From CAZXMB01 sp964641715 (lineage in GTDB: Bacteria > Desulfobacterota > BSN033 > UBA1163), in NCBI GenBank assembly GCA_964641715.1, contig CAZXMB010000077.1, forward strand, positions 1 through 14,554: a DNA stretch of 14,554 nt. Direction: 5' to 3'. Below the pieces are notes generated by a model. The model worked only from the letters and a program-made list of their open reading frames with translations, made no database searches and was not told where the DNA came from. Positions 12,376 to 14,554 of this stretch are shown piece after piece. How positions within the stretch are numbered: the first letter of the stretch is position 1; each line of letters opens with the position of its first letter. The translations under genes were made by a program, and so were the position numbers.

Positions 12376-13785
12376 CTAATGCTCCCTGGCCACTCCTGTC
12401 CGGACCGCCGCCTCCTTCACCCGGGAGGCGATTCTTTCCGGAACCTTCCGGTTTAAAACGCTTGGAATGATATAGTCCTCTCTGAGCTCATTTTCTTCCA
12501 CAACAGAGGCAATGGCATGGGCGGCTGAGAAGAGCATCTCCTGGTTGACCTCCCGGGCATGGCAATCCAGAACTCCTCTGAAGAGGCCTGGAAAACAAAG
12601 CACGTTGTTGATCTGATTGGGATAGTCCGATCTCCCCGTGGCCATCACCCGGACAGAACGCCCTGCTTCTTCTGGCATAATCTCGGGATCGGGGTTGGCC
12701 ATGGCAAAGACAACGGGATCACGCGTCATCTTTTTAATATCCTTTGCGTGGATGACCCCGGGCTGTGAAAGACCGATAAAGACATCCGCTCCTTTCATCG
12801 CCTTTGAGATGTCCCCCTGAATCCTCTCAGCATTGGTCTTTTCGGCAATCTTCTCCTTGATGGGATTCATATTCTCCTTTCTTCCCTTATAGAGAATCCC
12901 GCCCCGGTCACATCCAATAATCTGTTTCACACCGGATGCAAGGAGAAGCTCAATGGAGGCCACTCCTGCTGCACCCAAGCCACTCACCACCACCCGGATA
13001 TCTTTAAACTGTTTCCCAACGATCTTGAGCGCATTGATCAGGGCGGCCAGTACGACGACGGCTGTCCCGTGTTGATCATCATGTAAAACCGGGATATCCA
13101 ATTCCTTTTTTAATCGTTCCTCGATTTCAAAGCAACGGGGCGCCGAAATATCTTCTAAGTTTATCCCTCCGAATCCAGGGGCGATCCATTTTACCGCCTC
13201 AACGATCTCCTCCGGGTCCTTCGTTTTTAAACAGATAGGGAAGGCATCCACCTGACCGAACTCCTTAAAGAGCATGGCCTTTCCTTCCATCACCGGCATC
13301 GCGGCCTCAGGTCCGATATCTCCAAGACCAAGCACGGCAGTCCCATCGGTGACAATGGCAATCGTATTCTTCTTGATGGTAAGGTCATACACCCTCCCGG
13401 GATCTTCGTGAATCGCCATGCAGATTCTGGCCACGCCTGGGGTATACGCCATCGAAAGATCGTCCCGGTTATTTAAAGAAATCTTATTTTTAACTTCAAT
13501 CTTTCCACCCTGGTGGATCATAAAGGTCCGGTCTGCCACATTGAGCACACGAATCCCCCTCACCTTTCTGACTGCATCCACCACCCTCTGACCGGTTTCG
13601 ATGTTGGCCACGCTTACCACGAGGTCTCGAATAATGGTGTTTTTCTCAAATCCCACAATATCAACGGCGCCGATATCCCCTCCTGCCTTCCCGATGGCAG
13701 AGGTGGCTCTTCCCAGCATGCCTGGTTTGCTCAGAAGCTCGATTCGGATAATGATACTGTAACTTGGACTCGGGTGCTGAATCAT
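12376..13785 (-). CDS. NAD(P)-dependent malic enzyme with N-terminal ACT domain
   Basis: A 469-residue enzyme that converts malate to pyruvate and CO2 with reduction of NAD(P), linking the TCA cycle with pyruvate. Residues 8-90 form an ACT-like domain (IRIELLSKPGMLGRATSAI), which in other enzymes binds small effectors such as amino acids. The catalytic part follows: AYTPGVA with Y114, MEGKAMLFKEF with K169, metal ligands in NLEDISAPRCFEIEERL (E211, D212) and VLHDDQHGTA (D236-D237). The dinucleotide-binding SGLGAAG is at 268-274 and ANPDPEI further on. It is of the short bacterial type without a phosphotransacetylase domain. ATG 13785 overlaps the stop of the histidine kinase gene as ATGA and has GGGAGGAG just upstream. 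Coupling to a sensor kinase suggests co-transcription, not that the kinase regulates it. Confidence 0.95.
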   Translation of the reverse strand: MIQHPSPSYSIIIRIELLSKPGMLGRATSAIGKAGGDIGAVDIVGFEKNTIIRDLVVSVANIETGQRVVDAVRKVRGIRVLNVADRTFMIHQGGKIEVKNKISLNNRDDLSMAYTPGVARICMAIHEDPGRVYDLTIKKNTIAIVTDGTAVLGLGDIGPEAAMPVMEGKAMLFKEFGQVDAFPICLKTKDPEEIVEAVKWIAPGFGGINLEDISAPRCFEIEERLKKELDIPVLHDDQHGTAVVVLAALINALKIVGKQFKDIRVVVSGLGAAGVASIELLLASGVKQIIGCDRGGILYKGRKENMNPIKEKIAEKTNAERIQGDISKAMKGADVFIGLSQPGVIHAKDIKKMTRDPVVFAMANPDPEIMPEEAGRSVRVMATGRSDYPNQINNVLCFPGLFRGVLDCHAREVNQEMLFSAAHAIASVVEENELREDYIIPSVLNRKVPERIASRVKEAAVRTGVAREH

Positions 13786-14554
13786 AGTCTCCTCCCTTCC
13801 TGGTCAGTCGGTAAATAGACGGTAAAGGTCGAACCCTGATCGGGTTCGCTTTTCAGTTCAATCCTCCCCCGGTGGGCATGGGCGATCCACTGGGCGATGC
13901 TCAGTCCAAGCCCTGCCCCGCCGGTCTCTCTTGAACGGGATTTATCCACCCGGTAAAAACGTTTGAAGACCTTTTCCTGTTCTTCTTGAGGGATTCCAAT
14001 TCCCGTATCACTGATCCTTATCCCGGCAAAGTTCTGGTTTTTTTTAACCGTTACCCGGATGGATCCCTTTGAAGTGTATTTGATCGCATTGTCAATCAGG
14101 TTGGTAAAGAGCTGTTGAAGGCGAACCTTATCACCTTTCACTGTGACCTCACAGGGTGCATCCACTTCTAAGGCTACGCCTTTTTGTTCTGCAAGTACCT
14201 GAAAAAGACCGGAAATATCTTTCAGCAAGAGGTCCAACCGAAGGGGAACCATTTTCAACTCAACCTCTGATGAGTCAGATTTTGAAAGCAGGATCAGGCC
14301 ATCAATCATCCGGTTCAGGCGGTCAAATTGTTCTATCAAATGGGCCAGTCCTTCCTGATATTCCTCGGCAGTCCTTCTCTTTGAAAGAAGGACCTCCGCC
14401 TCTCCTCTCAGAGCACAGAGGGGTGTCTTTAGCTCATGAGAGGCATCAGCCGTGAATTCAGCCATCCGTTTGAACGAACTCTCCAGCCTCGCAATCATTC
14501 CATTGATCGTTTGAATGAGGTTATCTATTTCATCAGCCGTTCCTCTTTGATTCA
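13782..14554 (-). CDS. Sensor histidine kinase, C-terminal part (gene runs off the window)
   Basis: The frame is open to the window edge. The ATG at 14498 is internal, because the preceding codons read RGTADEIDNLIQTING, the typical second half of a HAMP linker. The phosphorylated histidine lies in ADASHELKTP (codon 14436-14438). Next are a dimerisation helix with LNRMIDGLILLSKSDS, the N box LIDNAIKYTS, the G1 box ISDTGIGIP, the F box FKRFYRVD and the G2 box GAGLGLSIAQWIA, ending GSTFTVYLP. All ATP-binding motifs are present, so it should be an active two-component kinase anchored in the membrane by a part outside the window. Its response regulator is probably further upstream. The signal is unknown. 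The closest style is the metal- or envelope-stress OmpR-partner group (CusS/TorS-like), inferred only from the domain order. Confidence 0.95.
   Translation of the reverse strand, partial: NQRGTADEIDNLIQTINGMIARLESSFKRMAEFTADASHELKTPLCALRGEAEVLLSKRRTAEEYQEGLAHLIEQFDRLNRMIDGLILLSKSDSSEVELKMVPLRLDLLLKDISGLFQVLAEQKGVALEVDAPCEVTVKGDKVRLQQLFTNLIDNAIKYTSKGSIRVTVKKNQNFAGIRISDTGIGIPQEEQEKVFKRFYRVDKSRSRETGGAGLGLSIAQWIAHAHRGRIELKSEPDQGSTFTVYLPTDQEGRRL

Overview
The window is a draft-assembly contig: a run of exactly 100 Ns at 3244-3343 marks a scaffold join. It appears to come from a Gram-negative bacterium. The LPS-kinase-like protein, the lipid A-type C-type glycosyltransferases, the ACT-domain malic enzyme and the TTG starts behind GA-rich Shine-Dalgarno sites fit a Desulfobacterota-like (deltaproteobacterial) genome. 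That placement is inferred from gene style only. Nearly everything is on the minus strand; the only plus-strand coding trace is a short gene tail at the left edge.

Left edge (1-170): the tail of a plus-strand gene meets a cloverleaf-like inverted-repeat element of 104 bp, and the kinase gene converges on it from the other side. Both genes use a TAA located exactly at the tips of the element.

Central block (168-11319, minus strand, transcribed right to left): a cell-envelope glycan-modification cluster. In transcription order it holds a GT39 membrane glycosyltransferase, a membrane-anchored metallophosphoesterase, a Gfo/Idh/MocA dehydrogenase, a DegT/DnrJ aminotransferase, a GT2 polyprenyl-phosphate sugar synthase, a small LAB_N membrane protein, a second GT39, a third GT39 (interrupted by the gap), a second GT2, an isoprenylcysteine-methyltransferase-like protein and an LPS-type kinase. 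Spacing is tight (1-31 bp) from the phosphoesterase to the second GT39. The logic resembles the Arn and Flm lipid A systems: make an amino sugar nucleotide (dehydrogenase plus transaminase), load the sugar on a polyprenyl phosphate (GT2), perhaps flip it (LAB_N) and transfer it outside (GT39). The GT2-(LAB_N)-GT39 module is duplicated. In the second copy LAB_N seems to survive only as a 23-codon relic. One GT39 lacks the usual acidic Asp-Glu pair.

Right part (11320-14554): a second methyltransferase-like gene sits between two AT-rich intergenic regions that share a 30-bp motif. A separate pair follows, a sensor histidine kinase (cut by the window edge) overlapping an ACT-domain malic enzyme by ATGA. 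No rRNA, tRNA, CRISPR array, transposase or integrase was seen.
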